Positions 35,401 to 46,703 are shown, counted from the stretch's first letter. The stretch is DNA of 64,000 nucleotides from Oscheius tipulae (GCA_037178975.1 JASJZH010000006.1:868001-932000); one strand, 5' to 3'. Made by a program: numbers and translations. Notes: a model not told the origin generated them from the sequence alone.

Positions 35401-38400
35401 AGTTCTCCAGTGAAGCAGCATCTTTTTGCCTGGAACCCCAAAGTTGGAGATCAGAAAAAAACCCACATTTCACCTTTTGTTGTTTGATTCGTCCTGGGAA
35501 ACCTTGGATAAGTCACAATTAACGGCAGCTCTTGTTCTTCATTAGCTTGAGCCTTTTCAAATTGTTCTAGGTAGCTGGGAAGATGAATCGGTTCCTCAGA
35601 GGATGGATAGCTGTAATTTAGCGTAATACATAGTGTTGCTTAACCTACTTCGTGTTCCTAAGTGCTTCAAGCTTGGTGAGGAAGCTCTCTTCGTGGTTTG
35701 GCAGATTCCAGAGCGTTTCCATTGACAGGTTGTAGTGACGCGTTTTTGAGAGATCGAGACGGAGTTGCCCGACGCTCTGAAAAACATTTTTATGATGGAT
35801 ACTTTAACAAAATTTGGGGATTCTTTCCTTCAGTTTCATCGAGTTTTCGTTTTAAGCTCTTTTCTCTTTTAATTTCTTGTAGCGAATCGTTTCTAATCTA
35901 TGCTAGACCATTTCCTGCGGTCACTTTGAGCAAACATGACGTACTCAAGAAAAACACTGTCCACGCGGTGTTAGTAAGCTTGACCCAGTTTTTCCTGCAA
36001 TCAAACATTCTTTTCTTCTAAACACTTATTGAAAACACTAATATGTTTTGAGAGTTGAAAAAAGTTTTTAACTTTGTTTCGTTTAGCTGCCAGGCATGCT
36101 TATAATTTGGTAATCCTTTCGTAATGTCAGCGCCACTTTACTCACTCCACTACAAATACTCCAAAATTTATCAAAAATGTAAGGAATTTTCAGACACTTT
36201 TACCCTTTTCTACCTTATTTATCAGCTCCCTGCAGCCCAGAAAGGCTGACAAAAGACCGATAATAGATAAGGCTACCTATATGGTCGTCCGATTGCGGTC
36301 ACTAGTCACTTTGACTCGATACTGCTGCCATCTCGCTATGGCTCCTCAAGGTCTGATTCTTTTCATGTTTTCAACACTACCAATTTAGGCGCTAAAATTG
36401 CTGTGAATAACTACACTGGAACTGTGGCCAATGCCTCAGAATGTGTGGATTTGCGATCTGACACGGTGACTCTCCCGTCAGCTGGAATGAAACAGGCAAT
36501 GCTGGAAGCCCCTCTTGGAGATGATGTCTACAAGGAGGATCCTAGTATTACCAGCCTCGAGAAAAGGTCAGTAGTAGTTTATTATCCGCTTGACATTGAC
36601 ATTCAGATGCGCTGAATTGTTCAAAAAGGAAGATGCCCTATTTGTGGCATCTGGAACTATGGGCAACTTGATTGCAGTGATGGTCCACTGTCAGAGAGGA
36701 GATGAAATCATTGGTAAGTTACGCAAAACTACTTATGAAAAAGATGCTTGCTTCTTACAATTAGAAATTAACAGAAACTTCCAAAATTACCAGTTACAAG
36801 GGATGCTAACGCCCCTTGGGGCTCAAAATAAAGCCTCATTCCTTCCAAAACTGCTCGATTTCTACTTTCTTCTATCCAACTGTCGGGACCCTTTCCTCAC
36901 ACTTCAACCTGTCCGCATTCCCTTCAATCGAGGTACCGTGACAGGAACAACGTTTCTCCAACGAAGCTACTTCCCGAACTGACTCGATTTGGCTTGAATT
37001 GCCAACAATTAGTGTGCGCACAAAATAGTGCACACTAATTGGCAATATTGGCTTCAGACAGACAGACAGACAGACAGAGACGCGAGGACAATTTAAAATA
37101 GATAATTTAAGCGAGTGTCCGGACCTTTTTCTAGTTTGCGAAAGTTAAAATTCAGGTGATTTGACAAATCGTAGCAAGTCGAGATAATCGATGATAAAAC
37201 AAAAAGAAGGATACCTCCGTAATCAGCGAGTTTTTCTCTACAATCCCATATCAGAATTCATGGTCGAAAAAAAGGTCAAAGAATTTCAGTTGGACGAACA
37301 AACCACATTCATCGCTGGGAGCAAGGAAACTATGCTCAGCTTGCCGGAGTCAGTGCTACTACACTCTCGGTCAGATCCGATGGAACCATGGATTTGCAGG
37401 AGATTGAAGAATCTGTCCGTGTGACAGATGACCACATGCCCAACACCAAGCTGATCTGCTTGGAGACTACTCACAACTTTTCTGGTGGAAAAGCTCTCTC
37501 TATTGACTATTTGAGGTAAGAAATTGCATCCTTTTGTTACCGAAAACTGCAGGAAAGTGAGAAATATTGCTGATAACCACAATTTGGCTGTTCACATTGA
37601 TGGAGCAAGAATTTACAACGCTGCTGTGGCTCTGGGAGTCAAGGTAATACGGAAAAGGACGATTAAAACTAAATTTTACAGGTTTCGGACATTGCTCAAT
37701 ATGCGGACACAGTACAAATGTGCTTTTCCAAGGGTCTTGGAGCTCCTATCGGCTCAATCATAGTTGGAACACATGAGTTTGTGCAAAAGGCCAGACGGCA
37801 AAGAAAAGCTCTGGGAGGAGGTTGGCGTCAAGCTGGAATGTTGGCTGCTGCTGCTGAATACGCTCTGGATCATGCCGATGAGACCATCAACAATGACCAC
37901 GCAAGAGCCAAGGATCTGGCTCACGGAATCAACACTTTGACTTCGGAACACTTGAAAAGCAAGCTTTTTGCTGTAGAGGATGGCTTAACCAACATTGTCA
38001 TTGTTCACTGCAAAGAGCCTTTCAGTCCCATTCAGGTAGGACGTCTTGTTTTTTTACCGGGCGATGGTAAAATTTTAAGTACCCGAGTCAGATCGCCACT
38101 ATATAAAATTCCGTCCATTTGTATCTAAAAACACTTTGATAATCGTAATAAGTGGAGACTTTCAGTTTAGATTCTTTGTCTACCAACAACGTTTGCACGA
38201 TTCTCATTTCCAGGTCAAAGACTTTTTCTTGGAGAGAAAGGTCCTCATCATGACTTTCGACGAAACTCGTCTCCGCATCGTCGTCAACAATGGTGTCAAC
38301 GACGACGGCATTCAAAAAGTTCTCAGTGTTTTTGAGGAGTTTGTCAAATCTCATTAATTCTATGCTTATAGCTTGTTATGCTGTCTAATATACAGCTAAA

Positions 38401-39818
38401 ATAATTGGTGAAAACACTCACTGATATGCTAAACTGATGACAGGTCTGTGTGTTGAGTCGTCCGATGTATTTCGAGTTTTTGGTAGTGTAGAAAAGTTGA
38501 TAAGGGTCTCGTGGATGCCAACGAAGAGTTGAAATTCCTGCCTCAGCGACACTCTCGTGAACATCGTATTCATAAATAGGACAGGCGAGTTTGCGAACAT
38601 CAAAAATTGATACTCCTGATCTTCCCATATTTTCTGTGGACACGGCAAGGAGAGAATCTCTGCAAGGAAAGGTATGGAGAGAAGTCAACAAAAAGTGTAC
38701 CGGAACTTGCAAGGAGCCAGAAGTTGGCAGCTATACGGAAGGAACAGAGACCTGGGACATTTTTCCTTGTCTCGGAGATCAAGAACACGTAGACTGTTGC
38801 TTGAAGATATCATGAGCTGTCCACTGTCATACCTGAAAAATATATCGGCTGTAATTTTTGTAGCCCCACCATTATATGTAAACTCTCATGCCAGGCAAAA
38901 AGATTGATGAGGACTCACCATCCCCACTTGACATCCCAGATTCTCTCCTTCGTTTGAAATTTGGCCAGAACAGTCGCTTTTTCTACGTTGCGTTGCCTTG
39001 CAAGATCCAAGACCACCATTTCCTCCCTTTGCTGGTCACAGCTAAAACATTATATTTTGAAACAAACTGCAAAATGACTCACTTGACATAATAACAGCCT
39101 GCCAAGCCGGTATCCATCTGATTGTAGGCTACTTTACAAACAGGATAGTTGTTTTCCGTCGTGTATACATGCTTTTGTTCATACAATTTGCTGCAAATGG
39201 TAATTATGCGGTCAAGACCGTAGCACTTACTCTGCTGGATCATATGATGTTTTTACCAGATTTAGATATCCGTTATAGGTTCCGTAAAGAGAGTAATTTT
39301 GGGTTTCTGAGAACTCTATCGAAGTAATACTGTCGTCGGACTCATTATGGATACAATTGAACTTGTACACTTCTCTTCTCCCTTTGTCTACGAGCTCGAT
39401 CCCGTTTTTGATCCGGAGAAGCTGCAAAATAAAACTGTTCTCTTTTGAAGATCACGGAAAGAGAAAAAAGCTTCCTAGACAGGTCATCCGGTTATCAAAA
39501 TGATCGAAAAACAAATGTTAAGATTACCTCGAATGTGCCTTCCTTATTTCCATAGAAAATTTCCACTACATCGTCTTTGAGATATCTAATATTTGGATCG
39601 ACACTAAAAACCATAAATCTCTTAAAAAGTATATAAGAAACAAACTAGCTGTCTTCGTACTCTCTACTTTGTGCAAACTTGAGACCATAGACGTCCTCAT
39701 GGTCAGAAAAGACCTCCTCGTCGGTTGTAGAGCTTGCCGAAGAATGATCCTCGTCTTCTCTACCAAATATTTGGTCTAGAATGTCTTCATTAGACGTCGA
39801 GGTAGGAGCGTCGTCCAT
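26492..39818 (-). CDS. MIOS-like GATOR2 subunit, very large, with a nested gene in one intron
   Basis: More than twenty exons join in phase from [12 protein letters not shown] (39818) to the TAA at 26494-26492, roughly 2,300-2,500 residues. The N-terminal ~390 residues read as a WD40 propeller like MIOS ([18 protein letters not shown], then [17 protein letters not shown]). The C-terminus has the MIOS-type zinc ribbon and RING: CQYCG (about 28180), then [26 protein letters not shown] and [10 protein letters not shown]. Known MIOS is a GATOR2 scaffold that activates TORC1 by opposing GATOR1 at lysosomes. It is about 870 residues long in animals, so this gene carries an extra ~1,000-1,500 residue middle part (about 35.7-30.3 kb). 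That part includes a charged Ser/Pro/Glu-rich stretch at 33.66-32.13 and 31.89-31.13 kb. A GC-AG intron occurs at about 30,114. A fusion of two genes remains possible, but no internal stop, poly(A) or new start was found. Confidence 0.66.
27585..27644. repeat. Long hairpin with nested inner palindrome in MIOS-like intron
   Basis: Outer arms GCGTACACGATTGTA (27585-27599) and TACAAATCGTGTACGC (27629-27644) are complementary with one extra base. Inner arms GGCATG (27609-27614) and CATGCC (27619-27624) form a second stem around TCAG. It lies in the 1.1 kb intron before the last zinc-ribbon exons. Confidence 0.8.
36338..38357 (+). CDS. L-threonine aldolase (PLP-dependent)
   Basis: Cleaves threonine/allo-threonine to glycine and acetaldehyde with pyridoxal phosphate. 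Exons join in phase: ATG at 36338, then [58 protein letters not shown], the substrate/PLP region [16 protein letters not shown], and the PLP-lysine motif [12 protein letters not shown] (about 37715-37755). The C-terminal exon ends at TAA 38357. These are standard aldolase family motifs and the length is normal, so it should be an active cytosolic enzyme. It lies entirely inside one intron of the opposite-strand MIOS-like gene; its stop is only 64 bp from that intron's donor. The long intron 36716-37289 holds a hairpin and a CAGA repeat. Confidence 0.93.
36998..37078. repeat. Imperfect palindrome plus CAGA microsatellite
   Basis: Left arm 36998-37021 and right arm 37028-37046 share AATTAGTGTGC and its complement and both close with ATTGCC/GGCAAT, with a short loop. 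A (CAGA)n run follows at about 37055-37078 and leads into GAGACGCGAG, a phrase also found near 63855. In an intron of the threonine aldolase gene. Confidence 0.75.
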
Positions 39819-40785
39819 CTATCCACATGCCATTTAGATTTGCTCTAAGCTGGAAGAAGGGCCTTTTAGTAAAAATATCGATTTCAGAAGAGAGACGGAG
39901 ATGAGTCAAGCCAAAAGATAATCGATGTCTGAAGCAATCACTTTAATATTCTGAACCATGACGTGTTTCGGATGAGAAACAAGGTTATAAAGCAGCTAAT
40001 GCAGCAATAGCGAAAGAGTTTTTTGCCCATTTACATATAGTGAAGGCACAATAACAGAAAATTTGATCGTGGGAGGTTACTTAAATTGATGTTACGAGCC
40101 GAGACGAGATCGAAAGATTATACACGGCTTTCCCATAGAAAATGAGCACAAAAGATGTCGTACCAGGGAGAGGTACCAACAACTGCTCTTCCCAAAGGAA
40201 ATGAACTTTTGAACTCTGTTTCTTTTGTACAAGAAAAACACAAGAAAACAGCTGTTACATTAAATAGCAGCACAATATAAATTTTTGCTAGACAACACTT
40301 GCTCTATTTTCAAGAAAACAGTCTAGTTAGCGGTAATCTCCTCTAAGGATTTGTGTCTAATCAAAATAATGTTGTTCCAAGAAATATGCATTCGTAAATG
40401 CTCAGACAAATATAAAACAAGCGTTTGCCGGCAAGCTAGCATTATTTAAACACACCAGCTGGCAAAATGCCTGGACGCAAAATTGCGACAACCTCACACT
40501 GGCTGCACCCTGCACAAAACGATCATGACAGTTTCTATCTTCTGAAAAGCTGGCTGAGACAGCAAAAGTTATTTTGTGCAAGGTAATAAACAAAAATATA
40601 AGATTTCTTGAAAGCATTTGGAATTAGCTGAGCGCTTCTTCAAGAAGTGACGTCATTTGCGCGTGAACCAGAAAAGAATCTGAAGAGGAGCAAAAGATTC
40701 TATGCTGAGGACTGTGCGATACAGATGAGCAAATTTTGATGCTTTATTAAGTCAAAAACATAATAGATGGCCACAGGGCGAAAGT
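39819..40785. other. Intergenic; start of MIOS-like gene and 3' end of secreted gene
   Basis: Promoter region of the MIOS-like gene (its ATG is preceded by a weak AG) and 3' region of the next gene, with TTTATT (AATAAA on minus) at 40743. A 71-codon minus-strand frame at 40402-40617 starts with a hydrophobic stretch but has no other support. Confidence 0.45.
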
Positions 40786-42008
40786 TTATCCGCAGAAACC
40801 TTCAGAGCACATGACTCCCATGCGGTCGTTGGGCTGAGGAATGAGGTCGTCGGCTACCATGACTCTGAAACAAGTGTTTTTTAGTACGCTATCCATTAGC
40901 ATTGACCGTGGCAAATCTCCTGTGTTTTCACAATCAAAATTCTAGGCACATCCAAGGTTAAGTTGTCACCTAATACTGGCAATAAATCCTGCGGATTGTA
41001 CAAAGACTATTGCACTTTGGTAGTAGAGAGATTGGTCAAACTTCGAACCATTGCGTCCTACCTGGATGGGACTGAAAGGCTTTTTGCAGTGAACAATGAC
41101 TTTTTGGAAGTGAAGCAGTTTGTCAATTGACACACAGCTTGGTTCAGGTATCCCTGTATGTCTTCGACCGCAGCCACCCCGTACGATCTTGCTTGCCAGA
41201 GCAATTGATTATCCAGCGCTGTCTCTTAGCTGTTGGATTTGAAACATTGGGCTAAAGTACGAAAGGGATTCTGACCATAGCTAGACTATTTGTTATCAAT
41301 CAAAACTTTTGGATTAGCTTTCGGGGGTTATCCGTGAAGGCGAAAAGCAATCATTTTGTTGTCAAACTAGAAACTTCTACAAGTTTTTGAGCATGAACTC
41401 ACCGAACCCATCCGTTTCCGAGGAATTTGGCCGTCGTGTTCTTTCCTTCTACCCATTTGTCATCCTTCCAGGCCATAGTCTTGATCATCCACGGCTTTCC
41501 GTCACAGTTTTTTGAATCCACCTAAAGTCTTCTGAGTTCTCTGGTGACGGTAGCCTCACCATCATGTGCATTTTTTCTCCTGGGTTCTCGAAGATAACGG
41601 GCTTGGATTCAAGACCGGCAGAAGGGACGCTGATCTCAGCACGGAACTGTAAACAATAAGTTATTAAGCTATTTGAGTACTAGTCACTGATAAAATAGTT
41701 CTGATCTCAAGCGCCATTCTCAATTTTTGTTACCCAAGTGCACAGAAAAGAGTGATGCATGGGGAAACTGAAATTGAGCTATGTTTAACAAAGCCTTAGA
41801 ACAGATCTACATAAAATTGTTGCACTTCTTTCTTTCTCAAAATGCATATTAGCTTGGACACTAAAACGTGTTTTCATCGAAAGAAAGACAAAAAACTTGA
41901 GCTCACCTTTTGAGTAGTTTTCGACTCAACAATCATTTTTATTTTGCATGGCAGCTGAGCAGAAATGGCAGCAACGCAAACAGCCAGAACAGCTACTCTT
42001 AGCGACAT
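40786..42008 (-). CDS. Small secreted protein, unrecognised
   Basis: Four exons in phase: signal peptide exon MSLRVAVLAVCVAAISAQ followed by LPCKIKMIVESKTTQK (42008-41907), FRAEISVPSAGLESKP (41649-41562), VDSKNCDGKPWMIKTMAWK (about 41522-41400), and a last exon ending MGVMCSEGFCG and TAA at 40788-40786 (about 135 residues). Cysteines are few (four in the mature part), which would allow two disulfides. No catalytic motif. The protein is probably exported from the cell; the function and family are unknown. The last intron is unusually long (about 530 bp). Confidence 0.8.
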
Positions 42009-42442
42009 CTTCTTCTCTCCGTCGACGAAAACAGTGCAACTGTCCCCATTTGTAGTAAGCGCACTATCTCTCCCTGACACACTGATCCAGATTAGGATGC
42101 GGACATCTTGCACGTATTGTTCCACCCGCGTTTGTGTGTATAAGATGGTTTATTGGATAAATACTGGTGTGATTACCCGACAGGTAGAGCATATGTAGGT
42201 GGTGTCAATTATGAACGATTTTGTTAAAGCAGGGACATAAACAAACGAAAACAACGGTGCCATAGGTGGGTACAAAAAAAGTTTTTTAAAGATGAGTAGT
42301 GCATGGTGCCTTCAAAGGAACAGTGGTTTCATCCATGTCTTTCTCCTCCTTCTGGTAGTACTTGTCAAAAAGCACCGTTCTGAAAAGGTGCTACCATAGA
42401 CCCTCTAATTGAAGCGTTAACAAAATAGTAAACTCACTGGTT

Positions 42443-42527
42443 CATAGCGCGCCTCAGGAGCAAGTTTTTAAAATTGGTCAAGAGTAATGCTGTGAAAGGC
42501 TGTTATTAGGCGTTTTTTGCTATTCCT
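42443..42527 (-). repeat. Private hairpin repeat, copy 1 (partial)
   Basis: Matches the family described at 45107 in reverse: CATAGCGCGCC, then AAATTGGTC and GGCGTTTTTTGC. Diverged and truncated at its far end. Confidence 0.7.
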
Positions 42528-42562
42528 TTTTTTTGCTATTACACCAAATTGTTAGGATTAAT

Positions 42563-42682
42563 CGAGTTATGTCTCGCTCTAGAAGCAAAATCGCACAAAA
42601 CGGCCAATCACAGTTGTAAAGACATCGACAGCTACAACATTACTCTTGAGCAATTTTAAAATCTTGCTTCTTAGACGCGAAC
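42563..42682 (+). repeat. Private hairpin repeat, copy 2
   Basis: Forward copy with TCTCGCTCTAGAAGCAAAATCGC, AGTTGTAAAGA, AGCTACAAC and AAATCTTGCTTC. It follows copy 1 in opposite orientation. Confidence 0.75.
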
Positions 42683-42744
42683 CGGTGAATTTACTACATT
42701 GCTAGCGCTTCGATTAGAGGGTATACGATAGCAAGGTAATAAAA

Positions 42745-43760
42745 AAAAGTAGAAAATGGGAGACAAAGGAGTACTGCTTGAGGAATTTCCCTTTCCAACT
42801 CTATGACGGCTATATCGTGATGGAGCTGAGTTTAACCGGAGTTGAAGTAGTTTTCAGTCAAAAGAATTCTCAAAGTTTTGTAATTCGAAAAGCACATCTC
42901 TCCTCTGGCTTTCGTCCCGGATCCCATTTTTGCAACATTTGCAAAGGCTACTGCGCAAGAGGTAAACTTTATTGTTTTTTCAGTTCATGCTGAATTATTT
43001 TTCAGACAAGAAAAACCATAACTTTACGAAACAATATGAAGCAATCGTTTTCAGCTGCTCTGTTTGTTCATAAGACCATCACTCAGAAACAGATTGAAAA
43101 TACATCTGACAACTAAAAGCTGTCCTGGCGAAGTCATTGAAGCACCTAAAGAATCATATGCTGCTGAATGGTGCGAGAAATGCTTTAGAAAGAAAAAAAA
43201 TAAGCATAACGCTGAGTGGGAGCCTGCCTTGAAAGATCAAAGAAAGCAGATTATCGAGAAGGCGACAATATCTAGCAAAAGACCAATTCCCAGCAGTAAA
43301 GATCAACAGTCAGTGGATAAACCAAGGTTTTTCGAAAGTTTTAAAACAATGTAAATAGTTTAGAATCATCACAGAAGTCTCAAAAGTTCGCCGAGTCAAG
43401 CAGGTCGAGACCCCAGCTCCGGTAAAGCAAAAGGATACCCAATTTGAGAGTATACCAGAATACCAGCTAATGATCATTAGGCTTAAAAAAACAACCGATA
43501 ATGGAAGTGGAAATTGAGCCAAAAGAAGAAATCATTAGTGAAAAAATGAGAAAAATTTCCCGCAAAAAAAGGAAGCCAAAAAATAGCGAAAAGAAGGAAA
43601 GCAGTATGGATATGTTCATGACTCAAAACCACTAAGAAATAAGCTCATAATTTCCGGTGCTTCTTGTCGAGTGAAGATAAAAGAGAGCAAATATAAGAGA
43701 CAGCCATCTTCAAGGGCGGCAGAAACCCGAACTCATGGGAGTAAGGTGTTAAAATTGAGT
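42745..43760 (+). pseudogene. Decayed zinc-finger-like gene
   Basis: Protein-like sequence continues over 1 kb but changes frame repeatedly. From 42778 it includes HFCNICKGYCARD, and after an intron-like gap SCSVCS followed by RLKIHLTTKSC, WCEKCFRKKKN and a Lys-rich tail. Cys/His spacing suggests a C2H2-like or related zinc-binding protein. Frame breaks occur near 42790, 43060, 43370, 43500 (after an A7 run) and at a TAA near 43634, after which KLIISGASCRVK continues in another frame. I read it as a pseudogene. The family is unknown; a heavily spliced live gene is less likely. Confidence 0.5.
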
Positions 43761-43964
43761 TGAAAACTTGTCCAGAATACTTCCTTTCCAGACGATTCCA
43801 CTGAACAAACGCTAAGAACAGTGCGATCTAAAAACACATGTTTTTGGGAATCAAAGGTACTGCAAACTTGTTGTGCAAATACTGAAAGTAGATAACTTCC
43901 ACCTAATATCAAGGAGAAAAGGATGAGGCTACAGTAACTATGCTCCAAATATGGCTTTAAGTTC

Positions 43965-44330
43965 ATAATATGTTCCAAAAGCAAAGTAGCAAAAACGGCC
44001 CGCTACAAAGTTGTACAGGGTGGCTGATAAGTATTGGCGCGTTTCTTGGCGCGGTGTTTTGCGATTTAATTGCAGCAAAGTTTTCACGTTTTTTTCTGTT
44101 ATTTTGTGTATTTATATATTCTGTTCCCTATAATGTATCATTCCACTGATTTGCAGAACACATGAAGCCGTGTCAACACCGAGAAGCCATCGCTCGCCTC
44201 GCCCAAAATGGAGAAAAAGCTTATCTTATCGGCCACCCTGTAGAGCAGATCAGTGACTACAACTTTGCTTCCGATCATTTTTTTAAATTTTGCTTCTGGG
44301 GCGCACTATGGCACGTTGAAATGACTTCAT
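43965..44330 (+). repeat. Private hairpin repeat, copy 3, split by a MITE
   Basis: Left half ends ...CTACAAAGTTGTA at 44015 and the right half resumes GAGCAGATCAGTGACTACAAC at 44243, ending in TTGCTTCTGGGGCGCACTATGG. The 229-bp interruption is the mariner-type element at 44014-44242. Confidence 0.85.
44014..44242 (+). mobile_element. Mariner/Tc1-type MITE with remnant transposase start
   Basis: Terminal inverted repeats begin TACAGGGTGGC at both ends and extend to 18 bp with one mismatch (C/T at position 12). The element sits on a TA, as IS630-Tc1-mariner transposases require. Inside, ATGAAGCCGTGTCAACACCG near 44162 reads MKPCQHREAIARLAQNGEKA, resembling the start of a helix-turn-helix transposase. 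It is therefore an internally deleted copy that cannot move by itself. Confidence 0.85.
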
Positions 44331-44399
44331 TTTCCTAATAACTTCAACAAGTTTTACGTATCTTGGTTCTCCGATGTACTTGACGTTCTCATGAGTTTT

Positions 44400-44586
44400 G
44401 GTACTTTCTACTCGGATGGTTATTAGCACAGTTAAAGGTGAGAAGAGTAAGCATGAAACTTTTATATGTTTAAATATTGTTTTTCCAGACGCTACAATAA
44501 CCTTCGCTCTAATTGAAGATGATAAGGATCGGTTGCCACGAATTGTTAGCGAGCGTAGTCTTCTGAGCACAAACAATCAGCACTGA
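44400..44586 (+). pseudogene. Orphan C-terminal exons
   Basis: STRMVISTVK, then a GTGAG donor at about 44439, a TTTTTCCAG acceptor at about 44489 and DATITFALIEDDKDRLPR to a TGA at 44584. The splice signals and acidic C-terminus look real, but no upstream exon was found. It may be the 3' end of the decayed zinc-finger gene, separated by the repeat and MITE. Confidence 0.35.
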
Positions 44587-44954
44587 GCCACATCAAGGTC
44601 GTTTTCCAACTAGCATTGTTTGAATGAGTTCTGTGGGAACAAGGATTTTTAAAATTAGCCCCGGCTTGTAAATCTCAATGAGAAGATTCCAAGTTCCTCT
44701 TTAGGTGACTTGCCTTTCTATAGTAGTCACCTTTCCTGCCATCGCCTTAACGTTATGAGCCTTACAAAAACCTTATGGTGACCTGTTTTGCTGCCATAGT
44801 TTCCGAGTGGCCAGAAAGGGATATCCCCTACCTCACCAATTTCGATATATTTCGAAAGACTCAAACTATGTTCATTCTTCCTTATCATTGTCATCATTTA
44901 TAGCCCGTTAGACTGCATAAAAACCAAATTACATCTGATAGTGGGCGTTTCGAC

Positions 44955-46703
44955 ATGGGACTCTGGGGCTCTCTGCTGCCTCTATTTTGCTTTATTTTTA
45001 TTGTAGAGGGTTCATGTCCTTCAGGATTTGTGTTTGAAGGATACTTCAACAGGTGAGTTAGCGTACTGCCTCTAATAAAAGCGCTCCCAAAGTTTGTATA
45101 AATCGAGTCATAACTCGCCCCAGAAGAAAAATCACAAAAAACGCGTAATTACAAAGCTGTAGAGAAGATCAATAACTATAACTTTACTTCTGACCGATTT
45201 TTAAAGTCTTGCTTCTGGGGCGCACTATGGCACGTTGAAATGACCTCGATGTTGGGTACTTCTACTAAAGGGAACGATATTTTTAAGATGCTACAAATTT
45301 GTTGATCAGCCCTCAAATTTTCTATCAGCCGAAAAATATTGCTCTTCTTTTGGTGGACATTTGGTTTCAATCCAGAGCTCTGTTGAGAATGCTTATGTTC
45401 TGAGCCTCAATTCAACTGTAAATCAGCCGAATCGCTGGATTGGCTTGAATTTATTGATGAGTGATGGCTTTTCATGGACCAGTCAAGACCCTATGTCGTT
45501 TACTGGCTCGTGGTCGGCTGGATTCCCTCAAAATCCTAGCTATCAGCAGTGTGGCTCCCTTACTTCTTCTGGCACCTGGAGTCAAGAGTTCTGCAAGCAA
45601 AACTTGGGATTTATTTGTCAGGCTGTCCCGGATGTAGAAATATCTAATTGCGGAGTCGGTACAACCAAACCGACTGGAGTTCCAGGATGTGGTGAGTAGA
45701 GTTTATTCTCTAAGCTGGCCCTATACCAGGACATTGGAAATCGGTGGGTGCTGGCAGAAACAGCATCGAAAAAAATATTCCCGTAGCCAGTTTTTCAGGA
45801 AAATAACAGTCGCAAATTGCTGATTCACATCCTTGACATTTTTGCAAGGGACAAGAGGCTTTTCCAATCAAAAACAACCAAACAGAAGAGAATTTCCCAG
45901 AACGGACTCGAACCTATGACTCACAAATTGTCAATTTTTGGCTAAACAAAGGATGCTGCCCTCCTCTCGGGGTTGATTGCGTGAAAAAGTGATCTATCTA
46001 ATTGTATTCTCTAGAAAATTCTGCTGGTCCAATCTATGTACAGACAAAAAGTTTGACTTTCCTTCCGGGAAAGTACGGGTGCCCGCAAAAACTTGAAGTT
46101 TTCCAACTTTTAAGGATTGTAGCAGGTACGACAGCGGCCAAATCAAAAAACTAACTTCACCAACGTGTTTTCCGCCCTACGAAATCCCCAGGCCCAACAT
46201 TTCTAAGTTTAAGACGGCAGAGCATCTTTTCAGGAAGTTCCGTCTGTGATCCTGGCTACACGCAATTCCCTGGAAATTGCAAGTGCTACAAACTCAATTC
46301 GGCGAATTTTCTCAGATTGACTGAAGCAGAAATTTTTTGCGCTTCTGACTCCGGAAGTTTGGTGAAAATCGACAGTGCCAATTTAAACAACTTTCTTCGC
46401 CTCCTACCTAATCAGGATCTAGGTCCATGGATTGGACTGAGTTGTAAAAATCAAACCGCTTGCGTTTGGGAAGATGGAACCGCCTTGACTGGTTATTCAA
46501 ACTTTTGGCCTGGACATCCTGTGAGCAATACAAACAGCACGTACATGTCTATTAACTCAAACGATCCCTTAAATTCTGGAAAGTGGATGACTGTTCCGTC
46601 CTTTATGGGTAATCTTGCTTCGACATTCTTCTGTGAAAAGGGTAAGATTTTTGTTTGGAGAGTGTAGAATTATTTTTTAGATCCATCATCATTCGCAGAC
46701 TAG
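44955..46703 (+). CDS. Secreted C-type lectin-like protein with two CTLDs
   Basis: Exons 44955-45052, 45288-45691, 46234-46641 and 46681-46703 join in phase. The signal peptide MGLWGSLLPLFCFIFIVEGS is followed by CTLD 1 (CYKFVDQPSNFLSAEKYC, then WIGLNLLMSDGFSW, ending GFIC) and CTLD 2 (CDPGYTQFPGNCKCYKL, then WIGLSCKNQTACVWEDG, ending FFCEK). Neither domain has a clear EPN or QPD/WND calcium-sugar motif, so carbohydrate binding is uncertain. Nematode clec genes of this kind often encode secreted intestinal proteins induced by microbes. Intron 1 holds copy 4 of the private repeat and intron 2 a second repeat family. Confidence 0.9.
45107..45247 (+). repeat. Private hairpin repeat, copy 4 (reference copy)
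   Basis: Family plan: CATAACTCGCCCCAGAAG, then TTACAAAG-TGTAGAGAAGATCAATA, GACCGATTTTTAAA, and GCTTCTGGGGCGCACTATGG, ending near TTGAAATGAC. CGCCCCAGAAG and CTTCTGGGGCG are exact complements about 110 nt apart, so a transcript or single strand can fold into one stem. In intron 1 of the lectin gene. Confidence 0.9.
46050..46235 (+). repeat. Second repeat family, copy A
   Basis: GTTTGACTTTCCTTCCGGG, then AAAGTACGG and TTTTCCAACTTT. Shared with copy B at 51885. In intron 2 of the two-CTLD gene. Confidence 0.8.

Larger units (their letters stand above)
35777..38421. other. Intron of the MIOS-like gene that hosts a whole antisense gene
   Basis: Donor GTGAGTG at 38421 and acceptor TTTTTCAG at 35777 (minus strand) join ...CHQFSIS to [11 protein letters not shown] in phase 0. 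The intron contains the threonine aldolase gene on the plus strand. Confidence 0.75.

Noticed and set aside
40402..40617. 71-codon minus-strand frame with hydrophobic start and six cysteines
   Set aside because: No splice, promoter or family support; the length is within chance for AT-rich spacer.
45885..45970. Minus-strand B-box-like GGTTCGAGTCC
   Set aside because: The T-arm does not pair well and no matching D-arm or acceptor stem was found.
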